Positions 28,292 to 36,482 of a stretch of 64,000 nucleotides of DNA are shown here, in pieces. The DNA is from Paraburkholderia solitsugae. GTDB taxonomy: Bacteria; Pseudomonadota; Gammaproteobacteria; Burkholderiales; Burkholderiaceae. The stretch spans positions 62,001 to 126,000 of the forward strand of contig NZ_WOEY01000159.1 in NCBI RefSeq assembly GCF_013177695.1, read 5' to 3'. The notes beneath the pieces were generated by a model, which was not told the origin of the DNA, searched no databases, and saw only the letters and a program-made list of their open reading frames with translations. The translations under genes were made by a program, and so were the position numbers. Each line of letters opens with the position of its first letter. Position 1 is the first letter of the stretch.

Positions 28292-29335
28292 TTATTCCGC
28301 CTGGTCGGGCGGTTCGATCAACGCGCCCGGTCGCGGCTCACTAGCCGCGGCGCCGGTCTGTTTGTCGATCCAGTTACGACGATCCTCGCGCGGTGTGACA
28401 CCAAAGCGTTCGCGGTAAGCATTCGAAAAGTGCGCTGCCGAAGAAAAACCGCAAGCAAGGCTGATCTGCACCACCGATTTGCTGGTGCGCTGCAATTGCG
28501 TGCGCGCTTTCGAGAGCCGCAGGCCAAGATAGTATTTGGACGGCATCGAGCCGAGATACTGGCGAAACAGGCGTTCCAACTGACGCCGCGAGACACCGAC
28601 AAGACCCGCAATTTCATCGGTCGTGAGCGGGTCTTCGATATTCGCTTCCATCAACATCAGCGCATCGTTCAGGCGCGGATGGCGCTCGCCCGGCGCCGTC
28701 ACGAACGGAATGCGCTGCCGCTCTTCGCCCGCGCGCAACACGCCGACGCCGAGCGTATCGGCAATCCGGTCCGCCAACTCCGGCCCATGATCGCGGCCGA
28801 TCATCGCCAGCATGAAGTCCACGGTTGCCTGACCGCCCGCGCAGGTTGCGCGATCACGGTCGATTTCGAAGATCTGCTGGGTGACGATCGAGCGCTCGAA
28901 CTGCTCGGAGAACTGCTGATAGGTTTCCCAGTTGACGCTCACACGATAGCCAGACAACTGCCCCGCCATCGCCAGCCACCAGACACCGTGATGAATGCCG
29001 GTGACGAGCGGCGTACGCTGCCCGACGCGCGAAAGGCTCGCGAGAAAGAGGCGATAGTCCGCGAATTGCTGGAACCGCTCGCTGACGATGATCAGCCAGT
29101 CGCACGCAATCGCATCGCCGAACGCCGCATCGGCCGGCCATTGCGCGCCGCCCGACAAAGGCACCGCGCGGCCGTCCCACGAACAGACCTGCACGCGGTA
29201 CAGCGCCCGGCCGTCGATTTCGTTGGCGAGATTGAGCGCGTCGACAATCGGCCCGACGCCCGACATCGACACCGGCGGCAAGGCGACGATTGCGACCTGC
29301 GTAGTGCGAGCCGGATTGGACGTGCGAGCCATCAC
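28292..29335 (-). CDS. argR: GlxA/AraC-family regulator, ArgR-type activator of arginine catabolism
   Basis: 347-residue regulator with a DJ-1/PfpI-like (class I amidotransferase-like) N-terminal domain and a C-terminal AraC helix-turn-helix pair at about 230-330 (TDEIAGLVGVSRRQLERLF, ISLACGFSSAAHFSNAY). It sits between aotP and astC exactly as Pseudomonas argR does between the aot and aru genes, so arginine-responsive control of uptake and catabolism is the best call. It is not related to E. coli ArgR. Start codons at 29335 and 29332 are both possible. Confidence 0.88.
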   Translation of the reverse strand: MMARTSNPARTTQVAIVALPPVSMSGVGPIVDALNLANEIDGRALYRVQVCSWDGRAVPLSGGAQWPADAAFGDAIACDWLIIVSERFQQFADYRLFLASLSRVGQRTPLVTGIHHGVWWLAMAGQLSGYRVSVNWETYQQFSEQFERSIVTQQIFEIDRDRATCAGGQATVDFMLAMIGRDHGPELADRIADTLGVGVLRAGEERQRIPFVTAPGERHPRLNDALMLMEANIEDPLTTDEIAGLVGVSRRQLERLFRQYLGSMPSKYYLGLRLSKARTQLQRTSKSVVQISLACGFSSAAHFSNAYRERFGVTPREDRRNWIDKQTGAAASEPRPGALIEPPDQAE

Positions 29336-29360
29336 TGATCAGTAAAACGCGAGCCGCGCG

Positions 29361-30152
29361 TTACTTCAGGCTGCCGGACAGGAACTGCTTGAGCCGTTCG
29401 CTGCGCGGCGTGGTCAGCACTTCAGCGGGCAAGCCCTCTTCTTCAGTGCGGCCCTGGTGCAGGAACATCACGTGATTCGACACGTTGCGCGCGAAGCCCA
29501 TTTCGTGCGTGACGACGATCATCGTACGGCCTTCTTCGGCGAGCTTCTGCATGACCTTCAGCACTTCACCGACCAGTTCGGGATCGAGCGCCGAGGTGGG
29601 CTCGTCGAACAGCATCACGTCGGGGTTCATCGCCAGCGCGCGCGCAATGGCGACGCGTTGCTGCTGACCGCCCGACAGATGCGACGGATACTGTTTTTCC
29701 AGACGCGGCGCGAGACCCACCTTCTCGAGATATTCACGTGCACGTTCTTCGGCTTCGCGGCGCGACATACCGAGCACATGAATCGGTGCTTCGATGATGT
29801 TCTCGATCACGTTCATGTGCGCCCACAAGTTGAAGTGCTGGAACACCATCGCGAGTTTCGTGCGGATGCGTTGCAGCTGCTTGTGATCGGCCACTTCCAG
29901 ATTGCCAGCGCGGTCGGCTTTGGTCTTGACCATTTCGCCATCGACGACGATCTGCCCCGCGTTCGGCCGCTCCAGAAAATTGATGCAGCGCAGGAAGGTG
30001 CTCTTGCCCGACCCGCTCGCGCCGATGATGCTGATCACGTCACCCTTGTTCGCGTTGAGCGAGACGCCCTTGAGCACTTCGTTGTCGCCGTAGCGCTTGT
30101 GGATGTCCTGAACGGCGAGCTTGCAAGCTTCGGTTTGAGTCGTGTGGAGCAA
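29361..30152 (-). CDS. aotP: Arginine/ornithine ABC transporter ATP-binding protein
   Basis: 263-residue ATPase of the HisP family: Walker A GASGSGKST, signature LSGGQQQRVAIARAL, Walker B MLFDEPTSALDPEL. It powers the AotQM permease pair. It is placed 26 bp before argR and 79 bp after aotM in the same leftward operon. Substrate assignment rests on its fusion to the arginine catabolic operon. Confidence 0.92.
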   Translation of the reverse strand: MLHTTQTEACKLAVQDIHKRYGDNEVLKGVSLNANKGDVISIIGASGSGKSTFLRCINFLERPNAGQIVVDGEMVKTKADRAGNLEVADHKQLQRIRTKLAMVFQHFNLWAHMNVIENIIEAPIHVLGMSRREAEERAREYLEKVGLAPRLEKQYPSHLSGGQQQRVAIARALAMNPDVMLFDEPTSALDPELVGEVLKVMQKLAEEGRTMIVVTHEMGFARNVSNHVMFLHQGRTEEEGLPAEVLTTPRSERLKQFLSGSLK

Positions 30153-30231
30153 GATGCTCTCCCTTTGAAAATACGGATCAATCTTGGTGACGGCGCGAGC
30201 CAGCCGCGCCGCTCTATCGAAACATGCCTGC

Positions 30232-30945
30232 TCAGTGCGTGCGCACCGCCAGGTAACCCAGCCAGTGACGCTCGGCGCGGCGGAACAAGGCCACCAGCGC
30301 GAACGATACCACCAGGTAAATCAGCGCCGCGAGGCCGAACGCATCGAACGACTGATAGGTGGCGGAATTCGCATCGCGCGCCACCTTCAGGATGTCCGGC
30401 ACCGTGGCGGTGAACGCGACCGTGGTGGCGTGCAGCATCAGGATCACTTCGTTACTGTACAACGGCAGCGCCCGGCGCAGCGCGGACGGTATCACAATGC
30501 GGCGGTACATCGTGAACCAGCTCATGCCGTAGGCGCGGGCCGCTTCCACTTCGCCGTGCGACGTCGAACGAATCGCGCCGGCGAAAATCTCGGTGGTGTA
30601 CGCACAGGTGTTCAGTGCGAAGGCGAGAATCGCGCAATGAAACCCGCTGCGGAAAAACGCGTCGAGCAGCTCATGCGAGCGCACGAATTCCAGGCTGTAC
30701 ATGCCGGTGTAGATCAGCAGCAACTGCACGTACAGCGGCGTGCCGCGAAACACGTAGGTATAAAGACGCACCGGCGTCGACAGCCAGCGTTTCTTCGATA
30801 CACGGGCCACGGCCAACGGAATCGACGTAAAAAAGCCGATACCGATCGACGCCACCAGCAGCCACAGCGTGACGGCCAGACCGGACATACGCTGACCGTC
30901 CCAGTACAGGAACGCGCGCCAGAATTGATTGAGAATGTCGATCAT
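30232..30945 (-). CDS. aotM: Arginine/ornithine ABC transporter permease AotM
   Basis: 237-residue inner-membrane permease of the HisM type with about five membrane segments and the cytoplasmic EAA loop (GEVEAARAYGMSWFTMYRR). It forms a heterodimer with AotQ, whose gene ends 6 bp upstream. Confidence 0.9.
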   Translation of the reverse strand: MIDILNQFWRAFLYWDGQRMSGLAVTLWLLVASIGIGFFTSIPLAVARVSKKRWLSTPVRLYTYVFRGTPLYVQLLLIYTGMYSLEFVRSHELLDAFFRSGFHCAILAFALNTCAYTTEIFAGAIRSTSHGEVEAARAYGMSWFTMYRRIVIPSALRRALPLYSNEVILMLHATTVAFTATVPDILKVARDANSATYQSFDAFGLAALIYLVVSFALVALFRRAERHWLGYLAVRTH

Positions 30946-30951
30946 GGTCGA

Positions 30952-31653
30952 TTAGAGCTCCGCGTGGCGCACGCCGATCGAATAGCGCTTTTCCAGCCAG
31001 ATCAGCACGAGATTCGATACGGTGGTGATCGCCAGATAGATCAGCGCGGCGACCAGAATGAAGAAGAACATGTTGAAGGTGCTCTTGCCGGCGTCCTGCG
31101 CGGCTTTGACGACATCGGCGAGACCGATGATCGACACCAGCGCCGTCGCCTTGACCAGCACCTGCCAGTTATTGCCGATGCCCGGCAGCGCGAAGCGCAT
31201 CATTTGCGGGAACAGGATGCGCCTGAACACGCGCGCTCCGCTCATGCCGTAGGCGCTGCCCGCTTCGAGCTGACCGCGCGGCACGGCGAGAAACGCGCCG
31301 CGGAAGGTTTCGGTGAAGTATGCGCCGTAGATGAAGCCGAGCGTCAGCACGCCTGCCACGAACGGATCGATATCGAACTGCGGCAGATTGAGTGCGTCGG
31401 TGAGATTGTTGACCGCGATCTGGATGCTGTAGAACAGCAGCAGCATCAGCACGAGGTCGGGTACTGAGCGGATCAGCGTCGTATAGCCGGTTGCGATTGC
31501 CCGCAGCGGGCGGTTGAACGAGAGTTTCGCCGCCGCGCCTGCGAGGCCGAGCAGCACGGAGGCTGCCAGCGACAGGACGGATAGCTCGATCGTCTGGATC
31601 GTGCCGGCCAGCAACACCGGACCAAAGCCGTAAAGGAACACGCGTGTCTCCAT
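30952..31653 (-). CDS. aotQ: Arginine/ornithine ABC transporter permease AotQ
   Basis: 233-residue HisQ-type permease with the EAA loop GQLEAGSAYGMSGARVFRR. The ATG at 31653 (METRVFLYGFGPVLLAG) matches the family N-terminus; the frame extends to 31731 with a non-family leader. It is the first gene of the aot-argR-ast operon. In Pseudomonas aotJ precedes it, but here the upstream side is non-coding and runs into repeat copy B. Confidence 0.88.
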   Translation of the reverse strand: METRVFLYGFGPVLLAGTIQTIELSVLSLAASVLLGLAGAAAKLSFNRPLRAIATGYTTLIRSVPDLVLMLLLFYSIQIAVNNLTDALNLPQFDIDPFVAGVLTLGFIYGAYFTETFRGAFLAVPRGQLEAGSAYGMSGARVFRRILFPQMMRFALPGIGNNWQVLVKATALVSIIGLADVVKAAQDAGKSTFNMFFFILVAALIYLAITTVSNLVLIWLEKRYSIGVRHAEL

Positions 31654-31904
31654 CCAAGATTTATTGAGGATGTCACGGATGGGGCGGGGTATGCCTGCCC
31701 GACTCATCCGGCATGGCGCGGAGTCTCGCAAGCGGAAATTAATTTCTCAAAGGGATGGGGGATGCATGCTGCGATGCAGCAATGGGCCGTTTGCGATGGC
31801 TGGGCGCTTGTAGGGCTTGGTTTTGTGGGGGGTATGGTTTTGTAAGGTGCAGGGAGCGCTGCGAGCGCTGGGGCGATTTAGCAAGTTTTGAGTCGCTTTT
31901 TTGA
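31654..31904 (-). promoter_or_regulatory. Upstream region of the aotQMP-argR-ast operon
   Basis: About 250 bp without a gene, expected to carry the operon promoter. It is compositionally mixed, with GGG-rich tracts, and gives way to repeat copy B. No promoter elements were confidently read. Confidence 0.4.
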
Positions 31905-32956
31905 TAGGCATGCGGTGGGGCTTTTGTCTGTTTGCCTACGGCGTTGGGTTTTGCCCTGGATTGTTTGCCTTCGCGGCGCTTGTTCGTCTGTGCGCCTGCG
32001 GCGTTGGCCTTTGCTTGGATTGTTTGCCTGCGCGGCGCTTTTTGGCTGTGCCCTTACGGCGTTGGCCTTTCCTTGATTTGATATTGGATTATTAGCGTCG
32101 CCCCTGTGCGGGGCGGGCACCTACTTTTCTTTGCCTGCCGCAAAGAAAAGTAGGCAAAAGAAAGCGGCTCAAACCGCAAATTTTTAAGCGGGTCCCCCGC
32201 GCAGCCACGGTAGTGGTGCATCTGGAATCTGTGTTCTCGCACCTTCAGCGTCAGTGACAAAGGGCTCATCAGCGCCCACTCCGCACTACGTGCGTCGCGG
32301 ATGGGTCTGCCCGGGAAACCGTGAGGCTTCGATTGCGCGTGGTGGGAACCATCGGCTTCGCCTCGGCAAAGTGCCCAAGTATCCAAAAGACAATTTGCGC
32401 CAGCAAATGAAAGCCCGATAACTCAGGCCGAACGAAACGCCGGTGCGGCGCAGTTGCAGTTGCGGTGGCACTCGCACTCGCACTCGCAGTGGCAGTGGCA
32501 GTGGCAGTGGCAGTGGCAGTGGCAGTGGCAGTGGCAGTGGCAGTGGCAGTGCAATGATGAGCCAGGGGTCTGAGCAAAACGCAAGAGCTGAATCGCAGCG
32601 GACGGTTTTAAGAAGTACCGTTCGGCGCGCGCAGCGCCGCCGGAAGTATGACGCCCATGTCACTCACGCCGAATGTGCGGGAACACAGATTCCAGATGCA
32701 CCACTGCCCCCTCCAAGCCAGGGGACCCGCTTAAAAATTAGCGGTTTGAGCCGCTTTCTTTTGCCTACTTTTCTTTGCGGCAGGCAAAGAAAAGTAGGTG
32801 CCCGCCCCGCACAGGGGCGACGCTAATAATCCAATATCAATTCAAGGAAAGGCCAACGCCGTAGGCATACAGAGAGAAAGCGCCAAGCAGGCAAAAAACC
32901 CAGGAAAAGCCCATCGCCATAGGCACACAGACAAAGCGCCGCGCAGGCAAAAAAAA
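31905..32956. repeat. Long palindromic intergenic repeat, copy B (with microsatellite)
   Basis: Same architecture as copy A: inverted arms (about 31905-32270 and 32650-32956) with the cctacttttctttgc hairpin and the gcccctgtgcggggc hairpin. The left arm shows the approximately 59-bp subunit repeated (gcggcgctt blocks at 31972 and 32031). The core differs from A and C: part is replaced by unrelated sequence, including three cactcg units (32469-32486) and about ten cagtgg units (32487-32550). It separates the aotQ promoter side from the patatin gene. Confidence 0.88.
32469..32550. repeat. Hexanucleotide tandem repeat inside copy B
   Basis: Three cactcg units followed by about ten and a half perfect cagtgg units. 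It lies in the core of the palindromic repeat; the equivalent position in copies A and C has none. No gene is read through it with support. Confidence 0.95.
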
Positions 32957-32958
32957 CC

Positions 32959-33912
32959 TTAATCAATCCCTAATCGAGCCCGAATCGCCGGCAACATAAC
33001 CTCCACCGCCGCGCGCCCCTCCTCAATCGCCGGACCGGCACGGTGAAAATCAAAAATCCCCATCCCACCCAGCCGCGGCTGAATCAAAATATCGGCCGGC
33101 TCGCCAGCAAGGCGACTCCGCGAAATCCGCACCTGCATGATGTCAATACTCTGCGCGATCGAACTCAGCATCGACGGCACCCGCGCACTCGGCGCCGGCG
33201 CCACCCGCACATCATCGGAAGCGCGCCCTTCCGCCGGCGCAAGCCACCGCGGCCAAGGCTTCCCGTTCCGCCGCAGCGCGACCGGCGGCGGCGCATCCGG
33301 ATCGAGCGCCGGCGTGTCGACCGCCGCGCCGCCAAAATCGCGCCCATTCAGAATGTCGTTGTTCAGATCGACCGCGATCACGCAGTCCGCACGCATGCCG
33401 CGCGCCACCGAGACCGGCACCGGATTGCTCAAGCCGCCGTCCACCAGCCACACGCCGTTGTAAAACACCGGCGTGAAAATCCCCGGAATCGCAATCGAGG
33501 CGCGCACCGCATCGACCACGCTGCCGTCCTGCAACCAGCTCTCGCGTCCCGAATCAAGTTCGGTGGCCACCGCCGCGAACGGCATGTTCAACTGCGCAAT
33601 CGAGCGGCCGGCGAATTTGTCCGCGAATATCTGGATCACCTTGCGCCCACCGAGCAAGCCGCCTGAAAACCGCAGATCGAGTAGCCGCACCACCGTCTGC
33701 CAGGTGAGCCGCGAAACCCACTCCTCCAGCCAGTCGAGGTCGCCGTTCGCGTAGATCGCGCCCACCAGCGCGCCGATCGACGTGCCGCACACCACATCCG
33801 GCTTGATGCCCGCATCGTGCAACGCGCGAATCGCGCCAATATGCGCCCAGCCGCGTGCGGCCCCACCCCCCAACACCAGCCCGATACGGCTGTATCGACG
33901 TCGATGTATCAT
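32959..33912 (-). CDS. Patatin-like phospholipase, RssA type
   Basis: 317-residue lipid acyl hydrolase of the bacterial patatin family. It has the oxyanion-hole glycines (GLVLGGGAARGWAHIG), the nucleophile elbow GTSIG and the catalytic Asp in VDGGLSNPVPV, so the Ser-Asp dyad is intact. No signal peptide, so probably cytosolic or membrane-associated. It starts 22 bp after the BamE-like lipoprotein gene and is likely cotranscribed with it. The natural substrate is unknown. Confidence 0.9.
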   Translation of the reverse strand: MIHRRRYSRIGLVLGGGAARGWAHIGAIRALHDAGIKPDVVCGTSIGALVGAIYANGDLDWLEEWVSRLTWQTVVRLLDLRFSGGLLGGRKVIQIFADKFAGRSIAQLNMPFAAVATELDSGRESWLQDGSVVDAVRASIAIPGIFTPVFYNGVWLVDGGLSNPVPVSVARGMRADCVIAVDLNNDILNGRDFGGAAVDTPALDPDAPPPVALRRNGKPWPRWLAPAEGRASDDVRVAPAPSARVPSMLSSIAQSIDIMQVRISRSRLAGEPADILIQPRLGGMGIFDFHRAGPAIEEGRAAVEVMLPAIRARLGID

Positions 33913-33934
33913 GTCTTCCCCACCTTTTTACCCG

Positions 33935-34486
33935 CTATCGCCCACGTATCACGTCCGAGCGCGATGTCGTGTACACCTTCTGAAATTGATCGAAGTGCAC
34001 GTTGAAAATGCCTTCTTCAGTCACGCCGCCCTCGCGCCACTTCCAGCTCCAGACGGTTTCCGGTTTCAGCGGAAACACGGCGATCTGGCCAGGCTTGCCG
34101 AGCAGGTGGCGCACCTCGTCTTCAGTCATGCCGATGCGAATCTTCCCGAAGTTGTCGGCGGTTAGCACCTGCGTGATGGATTGCAATTTGCCGTCGCGGT
34201 CGATGTCGACCATGTACGTATTCAGCCCCTGCGGGCCACGCGGATATTCGAAGCGCTTCGAGCCGTCAGTAAACGTGCGCTCGGTTTCCGGCTTGCCCAT
34301 CTGATCGCGGATCTCCGCCTCAGTCGTGACGCCCGGCGTCATATTCTTGAGCAATAACGCGTCCGGCTTGACGGCGTTGAAGAATTCCTTGAGTTTTTGC
34401 ACGGCGCGGTCGCTCTGTTGGTCGTCGCAACCGGTCAGCGCAACGCACGCGGCCAGCATCGCGACAGTAAGCAGTTTCAGGCTCAC
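33935..34486 (-). CDS. BamE/SmpA-like outer-membrane lipoprotein
   Basis: 183-residue lipoprotein starting at GTG 34486, chosen because caggaaactcgct gives a good ribosome site and a short lipoprotein signal follows (VSLKLLTVAMLAACVALTGC, lipobox LTGC). The mature part carries two BamE-like repeats: MTPGVTTEAEIRDQMGKP and IRIGMTEDEVRHLLGKP, each followed by a WxW- or FxYPRG-type strand. A role in envelope assembly is plausible, but the duplicated domain differs from standard single-domain BamE. It precedes the patatin gene. Confidence 0.82.
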   Translation of the reverse strand: MSLKLLTVAMLAACVALTGCDDQQSDRAVQKLKEFFNAVKPDALLLKNMTPGVTTEAEIRDQMGKPETERTFTDGSKRFEYPRGPQGLNTYMVDIDRDGKLQSITQVLTADNFGKIRIGMTEDEVRHLLGKPGQIAVFPLKPETVWSWKWREGGVTEEGIFNVHFDQFQKVYTTSRSDVIRGR

Positions 34487-34800
34487 AGCGAGTTTCCTGT
34501 ACGGATGCGAAGCTGCAATCCGCCCGCATCCCGTTGTGTAGGGTGTACTACAGGATAACCGCGTACGGAAAAAACCGCGAGCGAGGGCGGCAATGCGGCG
34601 TGGCGCCTTTATGCAGAGTGGATTGCGGTGGGATGCGATTACGTGACGAAGCCGCGGAAAAACTGTGAAAAACCGCAGGAGACTGTATAGGCAAAGGCAA
34701 AGGCAAAGGCAAAGGCAACGGCGCAGCAAAACGCGCCGCAACAGGCACCGCAAAAGGGCGGCAAGTTCGCGCTGAACCCGCAAAAACCGTTGCCACAAGC
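34487..34800. other. Intergenic region with (GGCAAA)n tract
   Basis: About 310 bp upstream of the lipoprotein gene, containing nearly five ggcaaa units at 34690-34718. An ORF reads through to 34798 in the lipoprotein frame, but the translation (poly Leu/Cys runs) is an artefact of the repeat. The lipoprotein promoter should be here. Confidence 0.5.
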
Positions 34801-34829
34801 AAAAAGGCGACGCTGTGCAAAGCGTCGCC
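34801..34829 (-). terminator. Intrinsic terminator, minus strand
   Basis: Nine-base-pair perfect stem (ggcgacgct / agcgtcgcc) with a 6-nt loop followed by five T residues on the minus strand. It ends whatever transcript comes from the 34.83-35.27 kb region, upstream of the lipoprotein gene. Confidence 0.85.
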
Positions 34830-35030
34830 AGAATCGGTCGATACGGTCAAACCGGAAAATAAACAGCGACTAGATAGCCGCCTGAAGCGACGCATTGCGG
34901 ACGACGCGCAGCGGTCTGGTCCCGGGCAAAGCGGCGAGAGACCTTGGCCTCTGACCTTGCGCCATCGCCGGAATGGCAGACCGCTGCTTGTTTGGCCGCC
35001 CTGGTCCCTCGATAAGCCTTTCAAGTGCAG
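34801..35030 (-). ncRNA. Candidate structured non-coding RNA (family unknown)
   Basis: A GC-rich, heavily self-complementary segment ending in an intrinsic terminator on the minus strand. Two long helices are possible. Helix Y is an exact 11-bp inverted repeat, 34908-34918 with 34977-34987. Helix X is 9 bp, 34935-34943 with 35003-35011. They interleave, so they form a pseudoknot or exclude each other. Helix X is fully paired only in the minus-strand RNA, where one pair is G-U; in plus-strand RNA it would be an A-C mismatch. No ORF in the region looks like a protein. I could not match it to S-box, cobalamin, TPP, 6S or RNase P consensus. The 5' end is a guess. Confidence 0.4.
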
Positions 35031-35201
35031 CTAATCTAAACGGATTGGCCGATTTAGACGAGTGCGCGTTTACACCGAATTGGCAGAAGATTTGCGGTAG
35101 GTGGCGCTGGCGTTGCATGTGGCTTGCGCGACGGTCGCGCTACCTTCTTGACGCGCGCGAAAATGCAGCGAAGATGCGTCGCCTTCATCTCAGGTACGTG
35201 C

Positions 35202-35260
35202 GGTCCATCGGGACCCGGTCCATCGTGACCGCTCCATCGTGACCCGGTCCATCGGGGCCC
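35202..35260. repeat. Tandem repeat of about 15 bp
   Basis: Four imperfect head-to-tail units of the form ggtccatcgtgaccc (third unit begins gct, units 1 and 4 carry ggg). They lie just past the stop of the acyl-CoA-dehydrogenase-like gene, in non-coding DNA. Confidence 0.85.
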
Positions 35261-35272
35261 GGCGGATTCCGC

Positions 35273-36460
35273 TCAGGTTGCTCCCTTTGCGAAACCCGCG
35301 CGCCCCGCCCCCTGCAGCACCGAATCGTTCTGCGGCGTATGAATCCGCGCACACAGCACATCGCGATAGTGACGCTCGAGCGGATTGTCGCGGGTGAGGC
35401 CGGGATTGCCGCTCGCCTCGACCGCCAGTTGCACCGCTTCGATCGACTGATTCGTCACCGTATATTTGACGAACGGCGCTTCGTCGAGCGTCACGCGTTC
35501 GGCGTGCGCGCTGGTATCGAGCAACACGCGATTGCTGAACAGCAGCGCGTCAATACGGCCGAGCGTCTGCTGAAACGCAGGCAGGCTCGCGAGCGGCGCG
35601 CCGAGATTGCCGGGCCTGCGCCCAGCGGCCCATTGCCCGAACCAGTCACGCGCCGCCCGCGCGACGCCGTCATACACCGCCGACAACAGCACACTCATCC
35701 ACGCGAAGCCGAGTGCATCGAGCCCGGCACCCGGCTCGCCGGGCAGATGGACATCAACGGCATGCGTGGCCGGCACGAACACGTTGTCGAACACAAGCTC
35801 ATGACTGCCAGTGGCGCGCATGCCGAGATGATTCCACTCGCTGCCGACCCGCACGCCGGGCGTGTCCCGATGCACCAGCCACACGCCGACGCGCGGCGGC
35901 GTCTCGTCGCTGCGCGCCCACACCGCGAGCCAGGTGAGACCGGGGCTGCCGGTCGAGTACAGCTTGCTGCCGTCGATGATCCAGCCGTCCGCGCTGCGCT
36001 TCGCCATCGTCGATGGCAAACCGCCGCGCGCGGGCGTGCCCAACTCGGGTTCGACGCGCAGCGAGTTGATCAGCGCGCCATCGCGCACAGCTTCACGCGC
36101 CACCCGTTCACGCAGTTCGACAGGCCAATGCGGGTTGCCCTGCAAGCGATGATGAAACAGGTATTGCATGACGAGCACCAGTGCCGTGGACGGCTCGCCG
36201 CGCGCCACCGCGCGCACCACTTTCAGGGCCTGTGGCAAGCTCGCGCCCACGCCGCCGAGCGAGGACGGCACCGTCAACGAAAGCAGATCGAATTCGTGCA
36301 GACGCGCCAGATTGGCGTGCGGAAACTCCGCTGTGTGGTCGTAGTGAGCCGCGCTTGCAGCGAACTCGCTCGTGAGCCGCGCGAGTAGTGCGTCGAACGC
36401 ATCGCTGTCGAGCGGTGGATGACGGCGCGTCACCGCGCTGTCGGCAATCGGGGCGTTCAT
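35273..36460 (-). CDS. Acyl-CoA-dehydrogenase-fold flavoprotein, DszC/SfnC-like
   Basis: 395-residue flavoprotein starting at ATG 36460 (MNAPIADSAV) after a ggag site. It has the acyl-CoA dehydrogenase fold (LTVPSSLGGVGASLPQALK; WIIDGSKLYSTGSPGLTWLA; HLGMRATGSHELVFDNVFV). The closest subgroup by eye is DszC/SfnC-like flavin monooxygenases, often found with sulfonate uptake genes; desulfinases of the 3-sulfinopropionyl-CoA type share the fold and are an alternative. It lies 22 bp downstream of a sulfonate-type binding protein and is probably cotranscribed. Substrate unknown. Confidence 0.82.
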   Translation of the reverse strand: MNAPIADSAVTRRHPPLDSDAFDALLARLTSEFAASAAHYDHTAEFPHANLARLHEFDLLSLTVPSSLGGVGASLPQALKVVRAVARGEPSTALVLVMQYLFHHRLQGNPHWPVELRERVAREAVRDGALINSLRVEPELGTPARGGLPSTMAKRSADGWIIDGSKLYSTGSPGLTWLAVWARSDETPPRVGVWLVHRDTPGVRVGSEWNHLGMRATGSHELVFDNVFVPATHAVDVHLPGEPGAGLDALGFAWMSVLLSAVYDGVARAARDWFGQWAAGRRPGNLGAPLASLPAFQQTLGRIDALLFSNRVLLDTSAHAERVTLDEAPFVKYTVTNQSIEAVQLAVEASGNPGLTRDNPLERHYRDVLCARIHTPQNDSVLQGAGRAGFAKGAT

Positions 36461-36482
36461 GTGAGGGCTCCGGCAGGCCGCA

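Noticed and set aside
26580..28418. 612-codon plus-strand ORF across aruF/astC
   Set aside because: Antisense shadow of two certain genes, with no domain-like segments.
33935..34798. 287-residue version of the BamE-like lipoprotein
   Set aside because: The first ~104 residues are poly Leu/Cys/Arg from the repeat; the GTG at 34486 has a proper ribosome site and a lipoprotein signal.
34908..35015. S-box (SAM-I) riboswitch, because of a cttatcgag stretch on the minus strand
   Set aside because: The following core does not match the S-box consensus, and the helix layout differs. Kept only as an unassigned RNA candidate.
34548..35024. 158-codon minus-strand ORF over the (GGCAAA)n tract
   Set aside because: The translation is dominated by repeat-derived Pro/Leu runs and covers the terminator and structured region.
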